From contig CAZNLS010000057.1 of the NCBI GenBank assembly GCA_964573895.1, positions 1 to 16,340 of the forward strand: 16,340 nt of DNA, given 5' to 3'. The DNA comes from CAZNLS01 sp964573895. Lineage in GTDB: Bacteria > Acidobacteriota > Aminicenantia > UBA2199. Under the pieces are notes generated by a model, which ran no database searches, was not told the origin of the DNA, and saw only the letters and a list, made by a program, of their open reading frames with translations. Of this stretch, positions 1 through 7,134 are shown piece after piece. The translations under genes and the position numbers were made by a program. Position 1 is the first letter of the stretch; each line of letters opens with the position of its first letter.

Positions 1-929
1 AGAAAAAATTTAAGGATTTTATCAGAGCCGTTATTATTCCTGATGATTATCCCGAATTTAATATTTTTCTTACAGATCTTTTTGAAAAGCTCAAGCTGAG
101 TTCTCAAATGAGGTTTGCCATTGATATGGGATTTTTGAATCTTTTTGAAAAACGGACAGGATTAAATGCGGCAGATCTCCTTGAATTATGTGGAATTGAA
201 GTTAATTCAGCAGATCGAATTCCTGTATGCAGGCTGATTGTTCCGGCAATTGATCAAAAGATATCACTTCAGATGATTGAAAAATCGATTAATGAAGGCT
301 TTAATACTTTTAAGCTGAAAACAGGCAGGCTCAAACTTCAGCATGAAAGAAGATTTCTTCTTTCTGTTTTTGACCGTTTTGCCGGCAAAATCAGGATCAG
401 GACCGATTCTAATTCATTAATGACTCTGGAGCGATCTCTTGAATTATTCCACGGATTTAATAGAGATTTTATAGAATATGCTGAGGACCCGGTTTTTAAC
501 ACCGACGATTATTCTGGTTTTTCAGATATTACAGGCATACCAACTGCTATTGATCTGGATGAAAAAGAGTTAACATCTATTGAAGATATCCATTATAAAA
601 ACTGTGTTTTAGTTGTAAAACCTCCAAGGGCAGGCAGTATTAAAGAGTTATCCCGCCTCTATTCTTTATGCCTGGACAAGGGAATTCCTCTCGTTTTTAG
701 TTCCCTGTTTGAATCGGGGATCGGAATATTGAATATAGGAAAAACAGCCGGATTATTCGGAAAAATGAAACTGGCAGCAGGCATTGATACACTAAGTTTC
801 TTTAATAAAGATATTTTGTTGGACCCTGTTAAATTTGAAAGTGGCTTTTTATATCCTGACAGCTATTTAAAGAGAATGAAAGAGATGAGTTCTGTTTTTT
901 TAGAAGATAGTTTGACGGAGATTGTATGA
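1..929 (+). CDS. menC: o-succinylbenzoate synthase (MenC), 5' end outside window
   Basis: Enolase-superfamily enzyme that dehydrates SHCHC to o-succinylbenzoate in menaquinone synthesis, in the cytoplasm. The frame is open to the left edge from base 3, so the ATG at 108 is internal and the N-terminal capping domain is cut off. The barrel domain keeps the expected catalytic residues in order: a KxK pair (312-320) within FKLKTG, a metal-binding Asp in RTDSN (405-407), Glu in AEDP (483-485), Asp in DLDE (558-560), and a second catalytic Lys in VVKPP (618-620), followed by the SSLFESGIGI signature. These residues alone fit several enolase-superfamily dehydratases and N-succinylamino-acid racemases; the immediately following menE settles the assignment. 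Its TGA stop overlaps the menE start as ATGA, implying translational coupling. Confidence 0.9.
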   Translation, partial: KKFKDFIRAVIIPDDYPEFNIFLTDLFEKLKLSSQMRFAIDMGFLNLFEKRTGLNAADLLELCGIEVNSADRIPVCRLIVPAIDQKISLQMIEKSINEGFNTFKLKTGRLKLQHERRFLLSVFDRFAGKIRIRTDSNSLMTLERSLELFHGFNRDFIEYAEDPVFNTDDYSGFSDITGIPTAIDLDEKELTSIEDIHYKNCVLVVKPPRAGSIKELSRLYSLCLDKGIPLVFSSLFESGIGILNIGKTAGLFGKMKLAAGIDTLSFFNKDILLDPVKFESGFLYPDSYLKRMKEMSSVFLEDSLTEIV

Positions 930-2173
930 ATTCAATAGAGTGTCCCGTAAGAACATTTTCAAAAATTACCCCTCACCAAACGGCTCTGATTTCGGAGAAG
1001 CTAAAACTCTCCTATCTCGAACTTGATGAAAAGATAGAAAGTATAGCAGACACTTTACTGGATACCGGAGTAGGCAAAGGGACCAGGGTTGTCCTGGTAT
1101 CCGAAAACAGTATTGAACTGATTATTGCGTTATTTGCACTCCTGAGGATCGGCGCAATTGCAGTCCCTGTTAATTTCAGATTCCCTCCGTTAGAAATAAA
1201 AAGGATTTTNNNNNNNNNNNNNNNNNNNNNNNNNNNNNNNNNNNNNNNNNNNNNNNNNNNNNNNNNNNNNNNNNNNNNNNNNNNNNNNNNNNNNNNNNNN
1301 NNNNNNNNNCATGTCGGAGGGCTTGCAATCCTGTTTAGAGTCTTTCTGGCAGGCGGATGTGCAGCTGTCCCTTCCTCCGGACAAAACATTTATATTGCTG
1401 CCAGGCAGTTTGAAGTTACACATATCTCAATGGTTTCAGCACAGCTTCGAGATTTTCTTAGAATGGCAGCTGAAGATCCCCGTTTTGACAAGGAACGTTT
1501 GAAGGCCCTGCTTTGCGGTGGGGGCCCTTTTTCAGATAAAATCATTCTTGATGCAGTAAAAGCCGGTTTCCCTGTTTTCAAAACATATGGAATGACAGAG
1601 ATGTCTTCCCAGGTAACGACATCCACTCATCCGGTAACTGAAAAGAGTGTTTCAGGGGCAGGAAAACTTCTTAAATACAGAAAAATTAAAGTAGAAAACG
1701 GCAGAATTTATGTAAAGGGGGAAACGAGATTCAGGGGATATATAAGTGATGGAATATTAAAGAACATTCCTAAAGAGGAGTGGTTTGACACAAAAGATTC
1801 AGGCTATTTCATTAAAGATGAACTGATCGTTACAGGAAGAGCGGACTATATGTTCATTTCAGGAGGAGAAAATATTTATCCCGAAGAGATAGAAAGTATA
1901 TTGAAAGGAAATAATAAAATAGACAATGCAATCATTATTCCTGTTGATGATGAAAAATTCGGCTCCCGCCCGGTCGCTTTGATTGAATTTAATAAAAGTG
2001 AAAATTTAGCTAAAAATGAACTTAAAAAATATCTGTCGGGATTTCTTCCCGGATTTAAAATCCCTGACAAATTCTTCAGATTTAAATTTTCAGATCAAAA
2101 TTCTCTTAAACTTCAGAGAAATAAGATAAAAAAAATGTTTGAACAGGGAGATGACGTTGAAGAAATTCTATAG
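926..2173 (+). CDS. menE: o-succinylbenzoate-CoA ligase (MenE), interrupted by an assembly gap
   Basis: Adenylate-forming ligase that activates o-succinylbenzoate with ATP and CoA, the menaquinone step after MenC. The start ATG lies in the ATGA overlap with menC, with a GGAG Shine-Dalgarno 5 bases upstream. Visible ANL-family motifs after the gap are YGMTE (A5), the A7-A8 stretch DSGYF followed by TGRADYMF and SGGENIYPEEIE, and a C-terminal Lys-rich A10-like segment (KLQRNKIKK). The segment that should hold the ATP-binding P-loop (TSGSTGxPK) falls in the 100-N gap. The reading frame happens to continue across the N run, but the true length is unknown. As given it encodes 415 residues, short for the family at roughly 450-490. 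It could be another acyl-CoA ligase on sequence alone; the menC neighbour makes MenE likely. Confidence 0.88.
   Translation: MNSIECPVRTFSKITPHQTALISEKLKLSYLELDEKIESIADTLLDTGVGKGTRVVLVSENSIELIIALFALLRIGAIAVPVNFRFPPLEIKRIXXXXXXXXXXXXXXXXXXXXXXXXXXXXXXXXXXHVGGLAILFRVFLAGGCAAVPSSGQNIYIAARQFEVTHISMVSAQLRDFLRMAAEDPRFDKERLKALLCGGGPFSDKIILDAVKAGFPVFKTYGMTEMSSQVTTSTHPVTEKSVSGAGKLLKYRKIKVENGRIYVKGETRFRGYISDGILKNIPKEEWFDTKDSGYFIKDELIVTGRADYMFISGGENIYPEEIESILKGNNKIDNAIIIPVDDEKFGSRPVALIEFNKSENLAKNELKKYLSGFLPGFKIPDKFFRFKFSDQNSLKLQRNKIKKMFEQGDDVEEIL
1210..1309. other. assembly gap, exactly 100 N
   Basis: A run of exactly 100 undetermined bases inside menE. This is the conventional placeholder for a scaffold join of unknown size, so its length carries no information. 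The flanks read as the early Rossmann-like part of MenE (ending PPLEIKRI) and the HVGG motif. In MenE proteins I recall, those points are roughly 90-100 residues apart, so about 300 bases are probably missing rather than 100. Confidence 0.95.
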
Positions 2174-2566
2174 GGATTTGAGGATTTTATCTATTTCTTC
2201 CGGGATCTTAATTTTTGTAAAGTTCTTTTTCAAAACACAAACATGAACAGTATTTCCTCTCCCAGCAACCTTTCCGTCTGGTTTTTCCAGGGTGTGGTTT
2301 AGGCGGAAGGAACTTACTCCGATCTCTCCAAGTTCGGTTTTTATTGTTACTTCCTCTCCGGGAGTTAACGGTTCAAGATAGTCTGCTTCCGCATGAACTA
2401 TTGGAATCATATATTTTCTATTTTTAATAATGTCTGATATGCTGATGCCCTGATCTGACAAAAATGCTTCGTATGCCTCTTCGACCAGCCTGAAATGGTT
2501 CCCGAAAAAGAGTATCCCTGCTGCATCGGTATCAAAAAGTTTTATCCTTGTATTGTAAATATACAC
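2168..2566 (-). CDS. hotdog-fold acyl-CoA thioesterase, candidate DHNA-CoA thioesterase
   Basis: A 132-residue protein of the 4-hydroxybenzoyl-CoA thioesterase (4HBT/YbgC) family, which hydrolyses small acyl- or aroyl-CoA esters in the cytoplasm. The N-terminal signature FDTDAAGILFFGNHF (residues 11-25) is diagnostic. Asp14 aligns with the catalytic Asp of Pseudomonas 4HBT and of the cyanobacterial DHNA-CoA thioesterase. It faces menE tail to tail, and its TAG stop abuts the menE TAG. The neighbourhood suggests it releases 1,4-dihydroxy-2-naphthoate from its CoA ester, filling the MenI role; this is inference, and YbgC-like housekeeping thioesterase activity is the alternative. The start is GTG with no Shine-Dalgarno; an in-frame TAA two codons upstream prevents a longer protein. 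A promoter-like element ends 6 bases before the GTG. Confidence 0.85.
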   Translation of the reverse strand: MYIYNTRIKLFDTDAAGILFFGNHFRLVEEAYEAFLSDQGISISDIIKNRKYMIPIVHAEADYLEPLTPGEEVTIKTELGEIGVSSFRLNHTLEKPDGKVAGRGNTVHVCVLKKNFTKIKIPEEIDKILKSL

Positions 2567-2572
2567 GGCTTA

Positions 2573-2601
2573 TTAATAACAGAGTGATTCTTAAACGTCA
2601 A
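2573..2601 (-). promoter_or_regulatory. candidate promoter for the thioesterase gene, leaderless spacing
   Basis: On the minus strand TTGACG (2601-2596), a 17-base spacer, and TATTAA (2578-2573) resemble a sigma-70 promoter (5/6 and 4/6 matches). The expected start, seven bases past the -10, is base 2566, the first base of the GTG start codon. This fits the lack of a ribosome binding site. Predicted from sequence only. Confidence 0.45.
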
Positions 2602-2687
2602 GATTTAATACCCATTCTTCTAATTTTAGTTAACTTTTTTTTTGCTTTTTTTCCCCTGAAATTGTAAATTTAGAAAAGGGTGAAAAA

Positions 2688-4274
2688 ATGAAAAAATCAG
2701 TTCTGATATTATTTAGTTTTTTTATAATGTTTTGTTCAGTGATTATTGCTGAAGGTAAATCTGTTAAATTTACAGATTCCAGGATAGTAAAAGCCGATAT
2801 TTTTAAGAATAATATTGTCCTGCTGAAAAGGGAACTTATTATTCCTGCTCATAAAAAAGTCCTGTATATAAAAAGTGAAATCTCACCCGTTCATGGTACT
2901 TTCTGGACTGCTTCAATTAAAAATATTGTTTTTGATTTTATAGAAGAGAAAAAAACCGAAATTATTGAAATACCGTCAAGAGTAAATATTTATTCTGTAT
3001 TGAATTCATTGAAAGGGAAAAAGGTCAGCCTCTATTTCAACAAAGATGATGTCCTTACAGGCACTATTGCGTCTAATGTAAATCAGCCTTACGGTTATAT
3101 TATTATTGACAGCGAAAACGGAAGAGAAATTATTCAGACCAGCCGCATTTGGAGGTTTAATTTTAAAGAAAAAAAATTTGATATTAATATGAAGCAAAGT
3201 TCCAGAAAGGTTGAAAAGAAAATCAAATATATAAGGATCTCAATTCCTCCCTCCAGCAAAAAGAGAACATTGAATTTTGAATACCTTGCATCAGGAATTA
3301 TCTGGGCTCCGAGTTACAGGCTGGATATTACCGGTAAAGATAAAGGTTATATCCGGATGAAAGCAGTGATAAAAAATGAATTAGATGATTTAAAGGAAAC
3401 GGAACTATCTTTGATCAGCGGATACCCGTCAATATATTTTTCAGGTACGGTTTCCCCTATAAATAATAGAATTTCTTCTTATCTATCACAGCTGAACCGT
3501 AGAAAGAGCAGTTATAACAGCAGACAGTCTGACTTAAGACATTCAACTGTTTCGGTAATTATTTCCACCCGCTCATTTGAAGATGCTTCTCTTAAAGAGG
3601 GATTCAATTCCAGGAATGATCTCTATTTTTTCAGGGTTGGGAAGCAATCTGTTACAAAAGGAGATTCACGGGTTATTTCCCTCGGTTCTGCTCCGGTCAG
3701 GTTTAAAAGAGTAGTAAAATGGCACATCAATAGCAGCAGAAACGAGAGAGGAAAACTTACATCCTACGGGAGAAGAACGGCAAACAGGAGCATGGAGAGT
3801 AATGCATGGGATTTCATTACATTTAAAAATCCTTTCAAATTTCCTTTGACAACGGCTCCTTTTTCAGTTTATGAAAATGGAAATATAGGCAGCCAAAACA
3901 TCTGTTATTGGACACCCTCAGGTTCTGAAACGGAAATCCTCCTTACGAAGGCATTGAATATAAGCACATACCATCATGAAAGAGAGGTGAAGAATTCAAG
4001 AAGGAGAATAGTTATTGATTCAGATGACTTTCGTGAGACTATTATTGAGGGGGAAATAAATATACATAATCTGAGAACCGTGAAAGAAAGAATTCTTATT
4101 ACAAGAGAATTTTATGGCAAGCTGATAGATAGTGACGGTACTCCAAAAAAAGAACTACTGCCTGAGGGAGCAGGATCGCTGAATGAAAAAAGTCAGCTTG
4201 TATGGGATATAATAATAGAACCGGGAAGTAAAATTAACTTAAAATACAGGTATAAAATTCTTACGGATATATGA
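2688..4274 (+). CDS. exported DUF4139-domain protein
   Basis: A 528-residue protein with a signal peptide (residues 1 to about 21: two Lys, a hydrophobic core, then IIA before EG), so it is probably periplasmic or surface-located. The C-terminal two thirds look like DUF4139. From about residue 200 there is GIIWAPSYRLDI, then an alternating beta-strand pattern ending in LSLISGYP, a KGDSRVISLGSAPVRFKRVV segment, and LTTAPFSVYENGNIGSQN, all typical positions of that domain. The N-terminal region (about residues 95-165) resembles a small beta-barrel module often found with it (KGKKVSLYF, then GREIIQTSRIWRF). Residues about 255-310 are a Ser/Arg-rich low-complexity insert. No enzymatic residues are recognised and the function is unknown. 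The ATG is preceded by an AAAAGGG Shine-Dalgarno. It is monocistronic and convergent with the next gene. Confidence 0.8.
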   Translation: MKKSVLILFSFFIMFCSVIIAEGKSVKFTDSRIVKADIFKNNIVLLKRELIIPAHKKVLYIKSEISPVHGTFWTASIKNIVFDFIEEKKTEIIEIPSRVNIYSVLNSLKGKKVSLYFNKDDVLTGTIASNVNQPYGYIIIDSENGREIIQTSRIWRFNFKEKKFDINMKQSSRKVEKKIKYIRISIPPSSKKRTLNFEYLASGIIWAPSYRLDITGKDKGYIRMKAVIKNELDDLKETELSLISGYPSIYFSGTVSPINNRISSYLSQLNRRKSSYNSRQSDLRHSTVSVIISTRSFEDASLKEGFNSRNDLYFFRVGKQSVTKGDSRVISLGSAPVRFKRVVKWHINSSRNERGKLTSYGRRTANRSMESNAWDFITFKNPFKFPLTTAPFSVYENGNIGSQNICYWTPSGSETEILLTKALNISTYHHEREVKNSRRRIVIDSDDFRETIIEGEINIHNLRTVKERILITREFYGKLIDSDGTPKKELLPEGAGSLNEKSQLVWDIIIEPGSKINLKYRYKILTDI

Positions 4275-4312
4275 CAGTATTTATCTTTTTGTTTGTCTGC
4301 AATAAATAGTAA

Positions 4313-4879
4313 TCAGGATACTGCAGGCCACAGCCAGCCGAAAACTCCCGCAGTAAAGAGTGCATAAATCAAGCCGTCGAACATGGATTTGATCGTTGAA
4401 CTCCATTTTCTTTTGTACCAAATCGAATTCTGAAGCAGGGCAAGCGAATATCCGGCAAAAGCAACCGTTCCCACATACCTAAATACCTGCAGATAATGGG
4501 TCCCTGGTGCAAGAATACGTCCAGAAACATAGGCTGCAAAAATACTTACTACAACACTGTATATAAACCAGAGGAAGAGGCTGGAGCCCATACCCTGGGG
4601 ACCGTTCTTAAGAACAGTCATGAAAAGGACCGGTCCCTTCTCTGTCTTCTCAATATATTCTTTGCTCTTCATCTCTTCTGAACTTCCCGGGCAGGGAATT
4701 ACATAATCTCCCGGCGGGATATTTAGCTTTCCGATCTTATCTCTTGCATCATCCTCATCCGGGACCTTGATGAAATCATTCTTGTGATACCCGAAGACCA
4801 TGTGAATGATGGAGCTTAAAATGAACACAAATAGAGCCGACAAGAGTATCGGCAGCCATAGTGAAAATAATGATACCAT
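4313..4879 (-). CDS. conserved four-helix membrane protein, unknown function
   Basis: A 188-residue integral membrane protein. One helix lies near the N-terminus (about residues 7-28, with SSIIHMV at its end), followed by an approximately 75-residue hydrophilic loop containing IPPGDYVIPCPG, and then three helices at about 102-124, 131-150 and 165-185. Motifs that look conserved are SGRILAPGTHYL, SIW and MFDGLIYALFTAGVFGWLWP. I recall similar hypothetical proteins in several Gram-negative phyla, but know of no function. An upstream in-frame ATG at 4930 would add 17 Lys/Asn-rich residues. The ATG at 4879 is preferred because a perfect AGGAGG lies 5 bases upstream and the protein then starts MVSLFSLWLP. 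It is divergent from rmuC. Confidence 0.75.
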   Translation of the reverse strand: MVSLFSLWLPILLSALFVFILSSIIHMVFGYHKNDFIKVPDEDDARDKIGKLNIPPGDYVIPCPGSSEEMKSKEYIEKTEKGPVLFMTVLKNGPQGMGSSLFLWFIYSVVVSIFAAYVSGRILAPGTHYLQVFRYVGTVAFAGYSLALLQNSIWYKRKWSSTIKSMFDGLIYALFTAGVFGWLWPAVS

Positions 4880-4884
4880 TGATT

Positions 4885-4890
4885 CCTCCT
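4885..4890 (-). promoter_or_regulatory. Shine-Dalgarno AGGAGG deciding the start of the membrane protein
   Basis: A perfect AGGAGG on the minus strand, 5 bases before the ATG at 4879. It lies inside the longer reading frame that starts at 4930, so it argues for the shorter protein. A weak promoter-like pair (TTGAAA and TATAAA at 4909-4904, 15-base spacer) sits just upstream. Confidence 0.75.
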
Positions 4891-5008
4891 TTTTTTTCAA
4901 CACTTTATAATAGTTAAAAAAATTTTTCAATCAGGCTTTATTAATTTCTTCTCTAACTGTTTTATTGACTTTGAAAAGCAATTCAATTAAAGTTTTGAAG
5001 GTGGATTG

Positions 5009-6319
5009 ATGATTGAAAAATATGCTCTTATAATAATAGCTCTTCTCTTATTCTCACTATTTTTTACTATTTTTTTATTGATGAGGAGACGTTTTAACAG
5101 GTATCCTGCAGATGTAGTTGATTTAAAGGATTATGTCCCCAGAGATATTTATGCTAAATTAGAAGAAGACCTGAGCAATAGGAGTCAGTTGCTTGAAACC
5201 AGAAATGATCAAATCATGGAACTGAATAAGAAACTTGCATACAGTGAGGAAGCAAACAGGAACCTTGTTGAAAAACTTGAGACTGAGAGAAAGGAGATAG
5301 AGAAAATTCAGGTAAAATTAAATGAAAAATTTGAACTTATCGCCGGGAGGCTGTTTGATGAGAAAGGCAAAAAATTCACTGAATTGAATGAAAAAAAGAT
5401 CAGTGGACTGATAAATCCATTTAAAGAGAGACTGTCGGAATTTAAAAATGAAGTTGAAAATCTTTATAAAGAGGAAAGCAAGGAAGTAATATCGCTTAAA
5501 ATAGAAATAAAGAATCTTGTCTCTTTAAATCAGCAGATCAGCAGGGATGCGGATAATCTTACGAAGGCTTTGAAAGGAGACCCGAAAGTTCAGGGAGATT
5601 GGGGAGAATTGCAGCTGGAAATAATCCTGGAAAAGGCCGGCCTGGAAAAAAATATTCATTACAAAAAGCAGGAAGTATTATCAGATGAATCAAACAGGAA
5701 AAAACGTCCTGATTTTATTATTAATCTTCCCGAGGGGAAAAATATTATAATTGATTCAAAAGTATCATTGACTGCTTATGAAAAATATTTCAGTTCTGAT
5801 AATGATCAGGAGAAAGCTGTTTTCCTTAAGGATCATATCAGGAGTGTTTTTGATCACATTTCAGGTCTTGGGAAAAAAAATTATCAATCTCTTTACGCAA
5901 TTAACTCTCCGGATTACATTCTTATGTACATGCCGATTGAATCCGCACTGATACTAGCCCTGAGGGAGAATCCGAAACTTCTTGAAGATGCACTCGAAAG
6001 AAATATTGTTTTTGTTACAACATCCACCCTTCTTGCCACACTGCGGACTGTTTCTTACCTGTGGAAACACGAAAAGCAGAAAAAAAATGTAGCGGAGATA
6101 GCAAGGCAGGGAGGAGCACTTTATGATAAATTTGTTAATTTTCTCACCGATCTCAACAGCCTTGGGGAAAAACTGGATATGGCAAAAAGCAGCTATAATT
6201 CTGCAATGAACAAGCTTGTCTCGGGAGGCAAAAAGGGAGATACAATAATCGGAAGGATTGAAAAACTTAAGGAACTCGGGGCGAATGCTACAAAAAAAAT
6301 TCCGGAAAAATTTAAGTAA
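5009..6319 (+). CDS. rmuC: RmuC-family DNA recombination protein
   Basis: A 436-residue RmuC homologue, a family with a PD-(D/E)xK-like nuclease fold. E. coli RmuC limits recombination at inverted repeats; its biochemical activity is not well defined. An N-terminal membrane anchor (about residues 5-25) is followed by a long coiled coil (about 40-185) and the RmuC domain. The hallmark KVQGDWGE lies within residues 190-200. The nuclease-like core is RPDF (Asp235) and IDSK (Asp249, Lys251). The C-terminal family motifs YILMYMPIESAL, TTSTLLATLRTV and YDKFVNFLTDL are present. The length is normal. A TTG at 5006 is in frame, but ATG at 5009 with AAGG upstream is the better start. Its TAA stop lies only two bases from the end of the convergent bamD-like gene. 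Confidence 0.92.
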   Translation: MIEKYALIIIALLLFSLFFTIFLLMRRRFNRYPADVVDLKDYVPRDIYAKLEEDLSNRSQLLETRNDQIMELNKKLAYSEEANRNLVEKLETERKEIEKIQVKLNEKFELIAGRLFDEKGKKFTELNEKKISGLINPFKERLSEFKNEVENLYKEESKEVISLKIEIKNLVSLNQQISRDADNLTKALKGDPKVQGDWGELQLEIILEKAGLEKNIHYKKQEVLSDESNRKKRPDFIINLPEGKNIIIDSKVSLTAYEKYFSSDNDQEKAVFLKDHIRSVFDHISGLGKKNYQSLYAINSPDYILMYMPIESALILALRENPKLLEDALERNIVFVTTSTLLATLRTVSYLWKHEKQKKNVAEIARQGGALYDKFVNFLTDLNSLGEKLDMAKSSYNSAMNKLVSGGKKGDTIIGRIEKLKELGANATKKIPEKFK

Positions 6320-6321
6320 AA

Positions 6322-7134
6322 TCAGCCGGGATTGGACTGTTTTTTAACTCTTTTTTCTTTTTTTTTCAGACTAGAGATTTTTTTTATATATTTTTTTGAT
6401 TTTTTTAAGTATTTAGACTTTGCATAACTGCCGACAATCTTTCTGAAAAATGAGAGGGCCGAATCATATTTTCTCAAAATCATATAACTTTTTGCTGTAT
6501 AGTAGTAGAGTTTATCCATCGGGGCTGCTTCCGGGTAATTATTGAGGACCTGCTTAAATCTGTCTATTGCTCCTTTGAAGGCATTAAATCTGTAGTTACT
6601 CATCGCAATGGAAAAATAGTGAAGTCCCAGCCTTTTTGTCAATTTTTTAATTCTATTTTTTGCTTTTTCTGCTTCCGGGGAATCCGGATAAAGTTTTATC
6701 ATGGCCTGGTAAGCATTTATTGCTTTTTTTGTATTTGTCTGGTCCCTTCCCACTCCTTTGCTCTGTTTATCATAGCATACACCGATCTGGAACTTGGCAT
6801 AAATTGAGTCGGGGGAATTGGGGTACAAATTTACAAATTCCTGATATTCGGCAGCAGCCATTATAAGAGAGGCCGCATCTTTCTGGTTAAAGTAGGTATC
6901 GGCAATCCCTATCTTTGAAAGTCTTGAATAAATTGAATCGGGATAAAGTTGTATAACCTGCTTATAGAGAAGACGAGCTTTTTCGCTGTCTCTCTTCCTG
7001 AATTTCTTCGCTTTCTCATAAATAGTTTTATCAGAACCCTTCTCAACCGGATTAAGGCTGGGGGATTTTCTCGATCTGCATCCTGAAACTGCAATAAATG
7101 CTATTATTGCAGCTATTATAAATCTCTTTTTCAT
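6322..7134 (-). CDS. bamD: BamD-like outer-membrane assembly lipoprotein with TPRs
   Basis: A 270-residue lipoprotein with a signal peptide and lipobox (AVSG before Cys19), followed by tetratricopeptide-like helices. BamD is an essential periplasmic partner of BamA in inserting beta-barrel proteins. Typical BamD/YfiO elements are visible: a repeat ending in a YPDSIYS-type turn, then YQEFVNLYPNSP, then the characteristic GRDQTNTKKAINAYQAMIKLYP, then RFKQVLNNYPEA. The C-terminal 35 residues are extremely Lys-rich (KYLKKSKKYIKKISSL and beyond), which is unusual and may be a disordered or nucleic-acid- or peptidoglycan-facing tail. The start ATG overlaps the rpe stop (ATGA), with GGAG upstream, so it is the last gene of a translationally coupled operon. 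A generic TPR lipoprotein is the alternative reading. Confidence 0.82.
   Translation of the reverse strand: MKKRFIIAAIIAFIAVSGCRSRKSPSLNPVEKGSDKTIYEKAKKFRKRDSEKARLLYKQVIQLYPDSIYSRLSKIGIADTYFNQKDAASLIMAAAEYQEFVNLYPNSPDSIYAKFQIGVCYDKQSKGVGRDQTNTKKAINAYQAMIKLYPDSPEAEKAKNRIKKLTKRLGLHYFSIAMSNYRFNAFKGAIDRFKQVLNNYPEAAPMDKLYYYTAKSYMILRKYDSALSFFRKIVGSYAKSKYLKKSKKYIKKISSLKKKEKRVKKQSNPG

Noticed and set aside
1012..1626. Several overlapping short frames on both strands around the N gap
   Set aside because: They are created or lengthened by the N run and overlap menE, whose motifs are clear on both sides.
4275..4323. Inverted repeats CAGTAT/ATACTG and TATTTAT/ATAAATA between two convergent genes
   Set aside because: The stems are short, AT-rich and widely spaced (17- and 37-base loops), with no T run directly after them. 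Not convincing as a terminator.
4965..4993. TTGACT-N17-TAAAGT upstream of rmuC
   Set aside because: The predicted transcript start would fall inside the rmuC ribosome binding site, and the -10 match is poor.
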